NCBI GenBank assembly: GCA_002698785.1
Contig: PAAG01000028.1
Coordinates: 1-64,000 of the forward strand
From: Verrucomicrobiales bacterium
Lineage (GTDB): Bacteria; Verrucomicrobiota; Verrucomicrobiia; Verrucomicrobiales; DEV007
DNA: 64,000 bases
Direction of reading: 5' to 3'
Part shown: in pieces, positions 52,163-62,033 of the stretch
Layout of the letters: each line of letters begins with the position of its first letter
Numbering within the stretch: position 1 is the first letter of the stretch
The notes under the pieces: model-generated
The model's database searches: none
The model's input: only the letters and a program-made list of their open reading frames with translations
Told to the model about the DNA's origin: nothing
Translations under genes and position numbers: made by a program

Positions 52163-52900
52163 TCAAGCTGGCTCACCAACCGGAGTTCGACTGCGTCGCG
52201 AAAGCTTCCACAATACCGAGACCGCTTCCTTTATCGGAGCCACTCCAATTCCGGGGCTGGGATTGGAATATGTAATGGGAATTTCCACCCACTTCCAATC
52301 CTTGAGCATGTAACGAATCTCTGTCTGGAAGAAATGGAAACGGCTTTCTACTCCGGTGTCGACAACGTGACGGAGTGCAGGATTGCTGAAACATTGGAAT
52401 CCACTCGTCATATCTTTCATCTCAGTGCGAAGCAGCCAGTTAGAGAGAAAAGTACCAATCCAGCTGATACCGGTCCGATAAAGATTTCCACGGTGGCCAC
52501 CTCCTGATGCAAAGCGACTTCCGGCAGCGAACTCAGCCCCCGACTCCATTGCAGTAATGAACAGAGGAATCTCCGTAGGATCATGACTGAATCCCCCATC
52601 CATTTCCAAAATCCACTGGCACCCCGCGTCGAGCGCCTCCCGATAACCTCGAAAGTAGGCATCAACAATGCAACGACTCTCAGGAGCCCAGATGCATTTG
52701 ACCCTACTGTCTCGGGCTCCGTACGACTCAACTTTCTCCTGAGTGTCGTCCTTGCTGACGTTATCGAGAATGCAAAATACAAGGTCCCTGTCCCCTAGAG
52801 CAGCAAGAACACGCTCAAGAAACACGTCAACGGTGCCGCTCTCATTAGCGAGAGGCACTACGACTCCAAGTCTTGGTTGATTACTTGATTCAAACGACAT
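52163..52900 (-). CDS. Family 2 glycosyltransferase (polyprenol-phosphate mannosyltransferase-like)
   Basis: The 245-residue GT-A fold protein contains LGVVVPLANESGTVDVFLERV, the nucleotide strand VFCILDNVSKDDTQE, and a metal-binding acidic motif in WILEMDGGFSHDP. A gate/acceptor region follows (FLSNWLLRTEMKDMTSGFQ). It resembles dolichol/undecaprenol-phosphate mannosyl or glucosyl transferases, which make the lipid-linked sugar donors for GT-C enzymes. It lacks a C-terminal membrane helix. It stands between the two GT-C-like genes, in opposite orientation to both. Confidence 0.88.
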   Translation of the reverse strand: MSFESSNQPRLGVVVPLANESGTVDVFLERVLAALGDRDLVFCILDNVSKDDTQEKVESYGARDSRVKCIWAPESRCIVDAYFRGYREALDAGCQWILEMDGGFSHDPTEIPLFITAMESGAEFAAGSRFASGGGHRGNLYRTGISWIGTFLSNWLLRTEMKDMTSGFQCFSNPALRHVVDTGVESRFHFFQTEIRYMLKDWKWVEIPITYSNPSPGIGVAPIKEAVSVLWKLSRRSRTPVGEPA

Positions 52901-53056
52901 CCTGACAACTTTATCCTACGTCGCAACATTGAGGCCAACGTCGCTCGCACCCACAGTGAGATAAAAGCATGAGATTACAATATTTCAGCTGTATTAATTC
53001 CAGCCCCCTTATAATTTCGGGCTCCGATCGCCAGCCTTACTTGCGCAGAGTTTACC

Positions 53057-54790
53057 ATGTTTTCACGTTACACGAATTTCAGGGACTACCTTGTCAGGCA
53101 CTTTGATTTTGTGGCTATATGCTTTTTGCTCCTGGTCAGCGCCGTTCTCTTTTTTCCGCTCATCAATATTCCCGGGATTTCGAGTGACGCATGCAGCTTT
53201 GTCCGAGAGTCGGCTGACGGAGCGATGCCATGGATGGCGTGGGACAGCCACCGCCCCTTCCGAACAACGACATGGAATTTCCTTTGTCTGATCGCCGGGT
53301 ATTCAACGGTCGGACTGCATGCACTGGCAGCATCCCTGCATCTCCTTTGCAGCTTACTACTGTATGTCACTGTGGTCCTGGTCTGGCCGAAACAGCGGTT
53401 TTTCGCTTTCGCAGCTGCTATCCTTCGATTGACCTGGACCACCGCACTGCGCGAAGGAGTCGACGACCTGATTCTGGAAGGATTGCTCCCCGAGATGTTG
53501 ATGTGGGTTGCCATCGTTCTTTGGTTGGCACTAGAGTCATGGTCTCCCAATCGCAATTACAGAATTCCCATACGCATTCTGTATGGAATTACGATATTTC
53601 TTTCAATGGGAATGTATGAAGCAGGATGGAGCAACCTCGGCGCGATTCCGCTCATCATTGCGCTGATTGGAAAAGTCGATATTCGAAACCGTCATACACT
53701 TGTCAATCTTGCCTGCTGGTATGGGACGATGACCGTTTACGTGCTGTTCTACTTCCTCCACTTCAGCCATCACGGAAAACCGCCCAACTCCCAGATCAAT
53801 TTCGGATTGATCGCTCCCATCTGGCTAACGTTTACGCAAGTGCTGTTTGTCGAATCATGGACTGTGGCATTCGATATGTGGGGAGGTCTTTTGAAAGAAG
53901 GCTGGCACTGGATCATTCCAATTATCGTTGGGGCCGCCTTTTTCGTCGTAGCGTTTCTGGCATCACGAACAGATAGGCTGAAAGAATCTGAGAAATGTCA
54001 CTGGGGAAAGTATCTCACTGTGGCCATCGTTTGGGCATTCGCGAGTTATCTCCATATTGCCCTGGGATTGTCTAACGTATACGGAAATGTTGTCGAATGG
54101 GGTAGTCGTCTCGTTCTCCCAATGTCTTATTCGATGACGTTTTTGGCCGTAGTCATCATCGGATTCGTTGGTAGCAAATTGAAACACAGGAAATGGACAT
54201 GGATGATCTGCGCAGCCATGGCACTCACAATCATCAACGCAGGTGTCATTGTCAGGGCATGGAAGACGCTTCCCGAACTGTACCTTCACCAGGAGACAAT
54301 TCATCAACTCATCGCAAAGGCAGTCCCATCACTGGATCCTGGAACCGTGATAGTGTTCGAAGCCGAGGGATTCATGTATCACAAGAGCAACCCTCGCGAA
54401 TTCGAAGATATCATGTTTTCCTACCTCTTGCGAAATGAATACGGAGTGAGAGATCTGTATGTATTTTTCAATTCAAAGGAGCATCCTGTCGTAATGGAAG
54501 GAGATGTGGTGAAGGCCGATGTCTCCCTCGCATATCCAATTGAAGAGGAAAAGAGGGATGGCACGGCAGGCATCGGAGCCAACGAGCGATATTTCCTTTG
54601 CAGAACGTGGAAAGACCTTGGCTCGCCAGAACCAACGAAAGAAGTGGAGATCGAGAGGAGTGCCGTTATCTGGCTGCGCTATCTTGGTGACCGTTTCGAG
54701 GTAATAAAAGAAAAGTCTAACCTCAACAGAATCGGCTCCGAGATGGATCCGGTTCACGCAAAAATCCTGAGAATGGCTACTTCGGAGTAG
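53057..54790 (+). CDS. Second GT-C-like multi-spanning membrane protein
   Basis: The 577-residue protein starts at ATG 53057 and has about ten membrane spans. A first-loop motif with acidic residues (GISSDACSFVRESADGAMPW) and W/H-rich segments follows, and a soluble C-terminus begins at about residue 430 (VIVFEAEGFMYHKSNPREFED). The architecture matches GT-C glycosyltransferases or O-mannosyl-type enzymes. It shares the topology of the 50438-52159 product but little sequence. It is probably part of the same glycan pathway as the GT2 enzyme. Confidence 0.68.
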   Translation: MFSRYTNFRDYLVRHFDFVAICFLLLVSAVLFFPLINIPGISSDACSFVRESADGAMPWMAWDSHRPFRTTTWNFLCLIAGYSTVGLHALAASLHLLCSLLLYVTVVLVWPKQRFFAFAAAILRLTWTTALREGVDDLILEGLLPEMLMWVAIVLWLALESWSPNRNYRIPIRILYGITIFLSMGMYEAGWSNLGAIPLIIALIGKVDIRNRHTLVNLACWYGTMTVYVLFYFLHFSHHGKPPNSQINFGLIAPIWLTFTQVLFVESWTVAFDMWGGLLKEGWHWIIPIIVGAAFFVVAFLASRTDRLKESEKCHWGKYLTVAIVWAFASYLHIALGLSNVYGNVVEWGSRLVLPMSYSMTFLAVVIIGFVGSKLKHRKWTWMICAAMALTIINAGVIVRAWKTLPELYLHQETIHQLIAKAVPSLDPGTVIVFEAEGFMYHKSNPREFEDIMFSYLLRNEYGVRDLYVFFNSKEHPVVMEGDVVKADVSLAYPIEEEKRDGTAGIGANERYFLCRTWKDLGSPEPTKEVEIERSAVIWLRYLGDRFEVIKEKSNLNRIGSEMDPVHAKILRMATSE

Positions 54791-54808
54791 CCCACCGTCC
54801 ACGACCAA

Positions 54809-56836
54809 TTATCGCGGAATGCGCGAAATCTCCTCGTCCAATGAAAGAACGGGCTCGTAATCGAAGTCGCGTTGCGCTGCTTCAATCGTACCTGCGATAT
54901 CGAAATAGAATTTCCCCGCAGCGTGTATTGTAGGATGGAGCTTACCAAACATACTCATTAGCAGATCCACGAAATTTAGGCACATGCAAATGGGAGCCGG
55001 GATGTAGAAGGGGCGGTAAGAACTTCCGAAGTGGGCAGCGAGTTTCTGATAAATCTCATCCACAGTGTAATCAGCTTTCGAATCCCCAATCCAATACCAT
55101 TTCCCTACGGACTTCTCGCTCTTTGCCGCCAGCAACATCGCGTTGGCGAGGTTGTCGACTGAAGTGATACTCCGATAGTTTTTCCCGTTACCGAAAACGA
55201 TCTGCCTCTTCCAGGAAAACATCCCCATAAAATTCTCCTGCCTGGGAGGAGCTCCCGGACCGAAAAACCAGAAGCCCCGAAGAGAGGTACCATCAATCTT
55301 CCCTTCGGCAGTTTTCGACAGCACATACTCCTCCCCCTGATACTTGGAGCGACCGTAGTGGCGGTATGGAGAAGCCGGCGTCGCCTCGTCAAAAATCCGT
55401 TTCTGGCCGCAGCTGTCCCGCCCGCAAATTGAATCCGTCCCAATGTAGAGGAAACGTCGAACTCCCGCACAGATGCAGGCATCCACCAAATTCTTTGTTC
55501 CCTCCGCATTCACTTTGTAAAGCAACGCGGTGTTACTCGGATAGATCAATCCAGCACAGTGACAAACGGTGCCCACTCCAGTCAGAGCTTCTTCCATCTT
55601 GGCTTTATCATCCAGATCACCAAAAACCACATCAATGCCCTCACCTTTTTGAAAGAAGTCCCGAAACTTCTCCTCACAATAAAGGCGAATCGGAGCAGGT
55701 GGAATCGCCCCCTCTCTCATCCCATCTACTAGCAACTGCAGAAACCGGTGACCAAGCCATCCTGTCGCGCCTGTAACAAACCATGCAGGAGCATCTCCAT
55801 CGAATTCCGGAACCGACAGGCGATTGATGATGTTTATCTTCGCACTCCGCAAGCGAATGTCCCTTACTGCGGTCTTCAAGGTCGTGTGTAAGTCAGGAAT
55901 TTGATACCCAAGCTCACTTTCCGAAGCAGCAGAATCGTACCAACTGTAAGAGCCCACAACCGAATCGACAAAAGACGGCTCTGGAGGACTCCCGAGCCCT
56001 GACAAACGCGCAACCACCTGAAGAACTTTCGCGGCAAAGACCATCAGCATCTTCGGAAATAGAAATGCAGGCCGAGTCTGTTTTGTCTCGTCGGCAAGAG
56101 CGTGATAGAACTCCCGGAACGTAACATTTTGCCCTCCGAGGAGGTATCGACCATTTTTTCTTCCTTTCTCCAGCGCCTCCACATGAGCGCGAGCCACCTC
56201 CTCAACATGGGCAACGGAAATACCTCCGGCAAAATAAAAGCGCTGTCCCTTTTCAATGAAATCACGAATAAAACGATGAGGCGGAGTTTCATTCGCGTTG
56301 TTGGGTCCAAGAACCCACGACGGATAGAGCCTTCTGACATCGATATCTCCGCTTTTGGCTATTTCACTCAAAAACAGCTCGGCCTCGACTTTTCCCCGGA
56401 TGTAGGGATTCGCCGGAGAAACTTCCTCATCTTCGAGAGTAACCAACCTGTCAGGCGATTCGCTTCTCCCGAGAACTACCACGGAGCTGGTATACACAAG
56501 AGTATCAATGTTAGCCTTAATGCAGCAATTCGTGATTGTCTCCGTGAGATCAACCGTACTCTTAACAATTTCATCAGGCCGGCTGGTATCCGTGGTATTT
56601 GAAGCCGCCAAATGAAAAAAGGCCGAAGCATCTTTGATCGATTCCAGATACGTAGCAGGGTCAAAAAGGTCGCAAAGCAGCGGCTCGGCGCCTTGTCCTA
56701 TCAACCCCTCAATGTTCTCATTGATTCGTCGCGTGAGCAGCAGAACACGGTAACCACGCTGCAAGAGAATCACTGCAACGTGATACCCTATATGTCCCGA
56801 AGCACCGGTGACAGCTACAGTATCCTGTTTTGGCAT
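54809..56836 (-). CDS. Fusion of two NAD-dependent epimerase/dehydratase (extended SDR) domains
   Basis: The 675-residue protein has two Rossmann domains. The first has VAVTGASGHIGYHVAV at the start, catalytic Y-x3-K in NPYIRGKVEAE and the typical RLYPSWVLGP segment. The second starts at about residue 350 with WFVTGATGWLGHRFLQ and has YGRSKYQGEEYV. Both catalytic sites are intact. Extended SDRs act on nucleotide sugars or on sterol/flavonoid-like substrates. The second resembles 3-beta-hydroxysteroid-like enzymes. It lies among cell-envelope genes, so nucleotide-sugar or lipid-sugar modification is plausible. Fusions of two SDRs in one chain are uncommon. Confidence 0.85.
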   Translation of the reverse strand: MPKQDTVAVTGASGHIGYHVAVILLQRGYRVLLLTRRINENIEGLIGQGAEPLLCDLFDPATYLESIKDASAFFHLAASNTTDTSRPDEIVKSTVDLTETITNCCIKANIDTLVYTSSVVVLGRSESPDRLVTLEDEEVSPANPYIRGKVEAELFLSEIAKSGDIDVRRLYPSWVLGPNNANETPPHRFIRDFIEKGQRFYFAGGISVAHVEEVARAHVEALEKGRKNGRYLLGGQNVTFREFYHALADETKQTRPAFLFPKMLMVFAAKVLQVVARLSGLGSPPEPSFVDSVVGSYSWYDSAASESELGYQIPDLHTTLKTAVRDIRLRSAKINIINRLSVPEFDGDAPAWFVTGATGWLGHRFLQLLVDGMREGAIPPAPIRLYCEEKFRDFFQKGEGIDVVFGDLDDKAKMEEALTGVGTVCHCAGLIYPSNTALLYKVNAEGTKNLVDACICAGVRRFLYIGTDSICGRDSCGQKRIFDEATPASPYRHYGRSKYQGEEYVLSKTAEGKIDGTSLRGFWFFGPGAPPRQENFMGMFSWKRQIVFGNGKNYRSITSVDNLANAMLLAAKSEKSVGKWYWIGDSKADYTVDEIYQKLAAHFGSSYRPFYIPAPICMCLNFVDLLMSMFGKLHPTIHAAGKFYFDIAGTIEAAQRDFDYEPVLSLDEEISRIPR

Positions 56837-56918
56837 TGTTAGTTCTTCCGGTGTTGCGGAGGCGATAGTGCCCTACCTTGAATTGGGAACCAGACGGAGG
56901 CAAGATCGAACCCCGCCA

Positions 56919-57131
56919 TCAGCACAAAACCCCTCGTCTCCTCGGCAGCCGGACTATCGCAGGGGCGCTCACAATTGCCCGAATTCCCTCCGGATCCCCC
57001 TTTTTCATGCTGTGAGCCACCTTCCAAAGCAGACCTCTCAGTATTTCACGCAAGTTCGTCACACCCGAGTATTGAGAAATACCACCCCGATTTCCGGCTA
57101 TTTTCGCGTGACTCCTGCTATCGAATACCAT
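56919..57131 (-). pseudogene. Possible C-terminal glycosyltransferase remnant
   Basis: A 70-residue frame contains YSGVTNLREILRGLLWKVAH and MKKGDPEGIRAIVSAPAIV, a pattern reminiscent of glycosyltransferase C-termini that end in a helical membrane-associated tail. It follows a stop and has no ribosome site. Otherwise the 56837-57201 space contains nothing recognisable. It may be chance coding-like sequence. Confidence 0.25.
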
Positions 57132-57201
57132 CTTGATTTTTCACCTGGCGTCCCGCTAACTCTCCGTTGACTCTTCCCCTTTCAACCCGTATCGCCAGAA
57201 T

Positions 57202-58281
57202 ATGAATCCCGAATCCGAATCTTTCCTCTACGAACTCCTCAACACCCCGAGCCCCACTGGATTCGAGGTCAGAGGACAGCGGGTCTGGGCCAAGCGGTGT
57301 CGCGAGTTTGCAGACTCTGTTGAAAGCGATGCTTATGGCAGCGCGTGGGCCACTGTAAAAGGAGTTTCTGAGGGCACACCTACCGTCATGATCGAAGCCC
57401 ATGCTGATGAGATCGGCTTTATGGTAAAGTTCATCGATAGCGATGGCTTTCTTCGGGTCGATCGCATCGGTGGATCCGACTGGGCCACTGCCCGTGGACG
57501 CAGGCTCACTTTCTTCGGGGAAAAAGGTGAAGTCCTCGGCATCGTGGGCAATACGGCGATTCACATCCGCGACCGCAAGGATGGAGAAAAGGCTCCTGAA
57601 GTTCACGAGCTATACGTCGACATCGGAGCAAAGTCCGCCGAAGAAGTCGAAGAAATGGGAATTCGAGTCGGTCACCCCGGAGTGTACGCTGACAGCGCCA
57701 TTCCCTTTGGAAAAAACCAGATTGTTGGCCGTGCCCTCGACAACCGAATCGGTGGATTCATCATTTCCGAGGTCATCCGAAAACTCTCGGAAGCAGAAGA
57801 GAAGCAATCCTCCACCTGTCTCGCTCTCAACGCAGTTCAAGAAGAAATCGGCGGCTACGGTGCGACCATGGCTGCTTACAATCTCAAGCCCGACATCTGT
57901 CTCGTGCTCGACGTCACCCATGCCACTGACAGCCCCGACATCAAACACGCCCAACACGGTAAAGTTGAGCTGGGAGGCGGCCCCTCTTTGACACACGGCA
58001 CAGCCAACCACCCACTCATCGTCCAACGCCTCATCGAGCTGGCGAAGGAAAAGGACATACCGATCCAGCACGAAGCATCCTCGCGCTTTACCGGCACCGA
58101 TACCGATTCTATCTATCACGTCCGTGGCGGAATTCCGAGTGCACTTATCTCACTACCACTGCGCTATATGCACTCCATCGTAGAAATGGCAGACTTCGAC
58201 GACGTTGAAGCTGTCATCGATCTGATGACAGCGTTCGTTCTCTCTATGAAAGAAGACGATACTTTCAAAGTCGAGATCTAG
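57202..58281 (+). CDS. M42-family metallo-aminopeptidase
   Basis: A 359-residue di-zinc peptidase. Zinc ligands and active-site residues are in MIEAHADEIGFMV, in VGRALDNRIGGFI, in NAVQEEIGGYGA (catalytic Glu), in DVTHATDSP and in YMHSIVEM near the end. The length and the PDZ-like insert fit the FrvX/TET aminopeptidase family, which forms large oligomers and trims peptides in the cytosol. There is no operon partner beside it. Confidence 0.93.
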   Translation: MNPESESFLYELLNTPSPTGFEVRGQRVWAKRCREFADSVESDAYGSAWATVKGVSEGTPTVMIEAHADEIGFMVKFIDSDGFLRVDRIGGSDWATARGRRLTFFGEKGEVLGIVGNTAIHIRDRKDGEKAPEVHELYVDIGAKSAEEVEEMGIRVGHPGVYADSAIPFGKNQIVGRALDNRIGGFIISEVIRKLSEAEEKQSSTCLALNAVQEEIGGYGATMAAYNLKPDICLVLDVTHATDSPDIKHAQHGKVELGGGPSLTHGTANHPLIVQRLIELAKEKDIPIQHEASSRFTGTDTDSIYHVRGGIPSALISLPLRYMHSIVEMADFDDVEAVIDLMTAFVLSMKEDDTFKVEI

Positions 58282-58645
58282 GCGACCTTACATCGCCGGT
58301 TTCGACCAACTACTTCCAAAATCATTTGCCACGGGAAAACTTTCCCATATCTTCCCGGATCAATCGTCTGATACAAAATCAGACATTTCGACCAAAGCTT
58401 ATGCCATCTCAATTCACACATCGCCCCACAGATCCCCTGGGCAGAATACGGTGAGTTGAGTTGTCGTCGATCTAATACAATCCGGCAATAGCTCAAACCG
58501 CCGGATTCTTACAAGTGCCCAGAAAGGGACCGCCTGAGCGCTTTCCCGTCTGCCGGAATTTCGTACGCGCATTTCCTTCTCCCTCCAGGAAAAGACGTAT
58601 CACCGGCACACCGGAAATCGCTTCTCAAAGAAGGAGCCTTTCACC
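58282..58645. other. Intergenic region before the 901-aa orphan
   Basis: About 360 bp containing a GTCTGA/TCAGAC hairpin at 58368-58386 (after the M42 gene) and no recognisable gene. AAGGAG at 58631-58636 is a good ribosome site for the next gene. Confidence 0.4.
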
Positions 58646-61351
58646 ATGGCCTTGTATTACACACCAGCCTTCCGCGTATCGGACCGCCTTTTGGTGCTCG
58701 ACCGGAGATCCAGCCCTGCGAAGAATCAGGTCGCAAAAAAGCGACGTCGCAGACAGGGGACGATCTCCTCGCGCCAGATGGTATGGACCAACGCAGATCA
58801 TTGGAACTACGTCGACCTTGAAAAAGATCAATACGTTCGCGACCAATTGAAATCCGTTCGGGATCGATCCATCGTGTCCGCTTGGGACCGTATCGGCTCC
58901 GCGGAAGAATGGTCACCATATTTGTTGGCTGATATTATTCTCATCCTACTTGAGACTCCTTTTGTCGAGTCGACATACCTGCTCAAACTTCCGGATTTCG
59001 GACTCTCGACCATAGACATACGTCCCTGGCTTTGCGATCGCTCCGCGATTCGCGAACTGCTGGTCCGCTACTCATCGGATTGGGATCAAGCCATTCAGAT
59101 TCTGAATCAAAAAGAACTAGCAGAACACTATCGATACGACTTTCTAAAAGCACACCGCCCCTCACAGGATCGGTGCCCTGACCTTCATGCTCTGTTCCGA
59201 TTCGGATACAAGGGCGATGTTCTCGACCTCAAATGGTCAGAGGTCGAAGTTCGATCTGCGCTCCCTTTTCTTTGGGGAGGCAGCCTCGAAGCTGTAAAAG
59301 ACGTCCTCGCGCTGCTCGAAGAAACGGGAAAAAGCGATCCCGAGAAATTCGCATTTCTCCAGCGCTTTGTGTGCTCGACAAACAGCAACAAAGCCGCCGA
59401 CTGGATTTCCCTCGCTCGAAATCTCTCGAATTGGGAACAGATTCACCACTTTCTAGGATGGGTGCAAAACAAGACCTTCGAACTAACGAACCCTCGTCAC
59501 CTTCCTTGCAAATTAATACGCAGCTTGGGAGAGAGAGCCATTCGCAATGGACGCAACGACCTGCACCTCTCTCAGGTCCACGACATACTGAAATACGAAC
59601 TCGAACCTGAGTTACTTTTCGATGCCCTCGCCCTTGCTGATGCCGTCAAGCTATCGTGTGCTGAGGTTCATTTTTCCAAAAAGGCAACTTCACGGCCAAG
59701 GCTCGATTCGTATCTCGAACTCCCCGCAGCGCTCGACCAGAAGCCCGATGAAGATACCAACAGCTGGAACTCAGTCGCAAAAACCGTCATGCGAACGTGG
59801 GAACGTTCCCTCTCGTCGAAAGTACTGCGTCGCCATATCGAGAAAAAAGAATGGCCGGATTTGAACCCCACAGGTCTCCAAATGTGGTTCCACATTCTGA
59901 TCGAACTGAAAAGCCGGTCGCTCTCCGAACCAGCCTTACAGCGTTGGATTGACCGCCTTGAAAAGACGGTGATCGAGACCACGCCTTCCGACAGGAGCAT
60001 GCTCCTGGAATGCATTGAGTACTCCATCGATTACCTCGAGGCGGCTCCAAATTGTATTCAATACTCTTCCCTTTCCAATGTAGCGAGCATCATCGCCAAA
60101 GGCTTCAAGGAACTTCCCCTCAGTGCCTGCGCATTCATAGGCAAGTTCCTTGAAACAGAAGAGAAGAATCAACAATGGGGACTCGGCACCCTCAGCCGCT
60201 CCGCCATCAAAAATATCGAGCAAAAATTCCGCAACGATGTTGCCTGCGAACGAGTCGAAAATACCCTCGAACTCCTGCTCCAGTCGTACCCCGACTTGGA
60301 TCTGGGGTTGTACTTTCTTCGTCCCAAACAGTTTCTAGATTTCCTGGACCTTGCCGGAACACTTCCCAAGGACAATGTTCGATCCGTCGCAGCATTATTC
60401 CAACACCATCCGGCATTCGACTTCGATCCTCGGCGTGTGGAGTTTTCCCATGTAGCAGACTTGATCCGTTTTTGCGGAAAAGAGTGGACCGTCGATCTCT
60501 TCCACGAAAAGCTCAAGCTTCATATCAATGGGACTCGATTACTCAGGGATGATAAGCTAGAGCACTATCGCAACGACTTCGTTGGCCGCGTCATCGATCT
60601 CCGTTTCGCTCTAGCCAAACAACATGTCGATGACATTCTTCGCAGTCTTGCCCGAGAAAATCTCGACACCCACACGGTTCAGTTACTGACCCACCTCGAA
60701 CGCAAAAATCGTCGAGGCATGAAACGTTTTGCCCACGCACTAACGGCAGGAAACCGAAATTACCGAGAGAACCATCCCGCAAACCGTGACTGGATTGAAA
60801 GAAACAGGCACCTGGACCTTTCTCTTTGGCTCTACGACGAGGATCATTTCTTCCGCGTTACTATGGAAGGCCACGATGACCTTTTCATTGAATTGGAGAC
60901 AAATCCCCAGGAAGAGCTCAAAATGGGTACATTGGTAGGGAGTTGCCTTTCTTCCGGTGCATTCAATTCTTTCTCTGCTGTGTCAAATACCCTCGATGTG
61001 AACAAAAGAGTCGCCTTTCTCCGCGACAACAGGGGTAACTTTCTCGCTCGCCAGCTTCTCGCTATTTCCAGGGAAGATAAACTAGTCGTTTTCCGAGTTT
61101 ACTCGGCACAAAACCTCTCCTCGTCAGATGTCTATGAAGAGGCCTTTCGTTCTTTCGACCATTTCGTGGCAGGAAAACTGGGAATCGAGATCAGCAACGA
61201 CGGTCATTACACCATTGAATCCCTTGTCGTCCCACACTGGTATGACGATGACTCATGGGCACCAGAATCCGTGCCTTCGAAGCGCGTAGCAAAAGAAGCG
61301 CAAATCGAGATGATACCCAAGCCAACCTGCTGCCCGGGCTTACCATCTTGA
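58646..61351 (+). CDS. 901-residue orphan protein of unknown function
   Basis: ATG 58646 follows AAGGAG at a 9-nt spacing, so this start is well supported. The N-terminus is basic (KKRRRRQG around residue 35). Residues ~120-650 are helical and rich in L, E, K and R. The C-terminal ~170 residues look folded and more conserved: a glycine/serine segment MGTLVGSCLSSGAFNSFSAV, then KRVAFLRDNRGNFLARQLL and VFRVYSAQNLSSSDVY. The GSCLS segment slightly recalls the PcfJ-like pattern, but I cannot assign it. It has no signal peptide and no membrane span. Function unknown. Confidence 0.7.
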   Translation: MALYYTPAFRVSDRLLVLDRRSSPAKNQVAKKRRRRQGTISSRQMVWTNADHWNYVDLEKDQYVRDQLKSVRDRSIVSAWDRIGSAEEWSPYLLADIILILLETPFVESTYLLKLPDFGLSTIDIRPWLCDRSAIRELLVRYSSDWDQAIQILNQKELAEHYRYDFLKAHRPSQDRCPDLHALFRFGYKGDVLDLKWSEVEVRSALPFLWGGSLEAVKDVLALLEETGKSDPEKFAFLQRFVCSTNSNKAADWISLARNLSNWEQIHHFLGWVQNKTFELTNPRHLPCKLIRSLGERAIRNGRNDLHLSQVHDILKYELEPELLFDALALADAVKLSCAEVHFSKKATSRPRLDSYLELPAALDQKPDEDTNSWNSVAKTVMRTWERSLSSKVLRRHIEKKEWPDLNPTGLQMWFHILIELKSRSLSEPALQRWIDRLEKTVIETTPSDRSMLLECIEYSIDYLEAAPNCIQYSSLSNVASIIAKGFKELPLSACAFIGKFLETEEKNQQWGLGTLSRSAIKNIEQKFRNDVACERVENTLELLLQSYPDLDLGLYFLRPKQFLDFLDLAGTLPKDNVRSVAALFQHHPAFDFDPRRVEFSHVADLIRFCGKEWTVDLFHEKLKLHINGTRLLRDDKLEHYRNDFVGRVIDLRFALAKQHVDDILRSLARENLDTHTVQLLTHLERKNRRGMKRFAHALTAGNRNYRENHPANRDWIERNRHLDLSLWLYDEDHFFRVTMEGHDDLFIELETNPQEELKMGTLVGSCLSSGAFNSFSAVSNTLDVNKRVAFLRDNRGNFLARQLLAISREDKLVVFRVYSAQNLSSSDVYEEAFRSFDHFVAGKLGIEISNDGHYTIESLVVPHWYDDDSWAPESVPSKRVAKEAQIEMIPKPTCCPGLPS

Positions 61352-61360
61352 ATTCTTAAA

Positions 61361-61963
61361 TCAGAGGTTTTCCAGTCTTTCGGAAATCACCTCAGGATAA
61401 GCGCGATGCTCGGCTTCCTGTATCCTGGCATACACCGCTCGTTCCGTATCCCCCTCTAAGATTGGAACCCTCTCCTGCCTTAGAATTTGCCCGGTATCCA
61501 CGCCTGCATCGACAAGGTGAATGGTGCACCCGGTTTCCGTTTCACCCGCCTCCATCGCTCGCCTAACCGTATGCAAACCCGGATACTTCGGCAAAAGCGA
61601 GGGGTGGATATTTAAAATACGGCCTTCAAATGCAGACAAGAACGGATCTCTCACGATTCTCATGAAACCTGCCAATACCACCAGATCGACAGAAAAGCGC
61701 AGCATCAAAGATTCCATTTCCTCCAGAGTTTCGTCGGCGAGACGCCCGCCCCCCCTCTTCCCTGGATCGATCGTGACCGCAGGAACGCCAAACTCTTTCG
61801 CGAAATCGAGGATCCCTGCGCCCGGAACATCGGTAACCACGACAGCTACCTGGCCACCTAGCCTCCCCTCGCGAGCTGCACGGAGAATCGCATGGGCATT
61901 TGAGCCCGTCCCCGACCCGAAAATCGCGACCTGTTTCTCCCTGCTCATTCCTTTCTCGTCCAC
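61361..61963 (-). CDS. purN: Phosphoribosylglycinamide formyltransferase
   Basis: The 200-residue protein has the GART signatures. The phosphate loop is VAIFGSGTGSNAHAIL, and the catalytic Asn and His are in RILNIHPSLLPKYPG. The downstream aspartate is in TIHLVDAGVDTGQIL. It transfers a formyl group from 10-formyl-tetrahydrofolate to GAR in purine synthesis. It converges with the orphan gene, 10 bp apart. There are no purine partners in the window. Confidence 0.95.
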   Translation of the reverse strand: MDEKGMSREKQVAIFGSGTGSNAHAILRAAREGRLGGQVAVVVTDVPGAGILDFAKEFGVPAVTIDPGKRGGGRLADETLEEMESLMLRFSVDLVVLAGFMRIVRDPFLSAFEGRILNIHPSLLPKYPGLHTVRRAMEAGETETGCTIHLVDAGVDTGQILRQERVPILEGDTERAVYARIQEAEHRAYPEVISERLENL

Positions 61964-62033
61964 TTAACGGAATCCTCGCAACTACGCAAACTTTCCGCTT
62001 TCCTCAATCCGGTTTTCCAAGGAAACTACCGCC

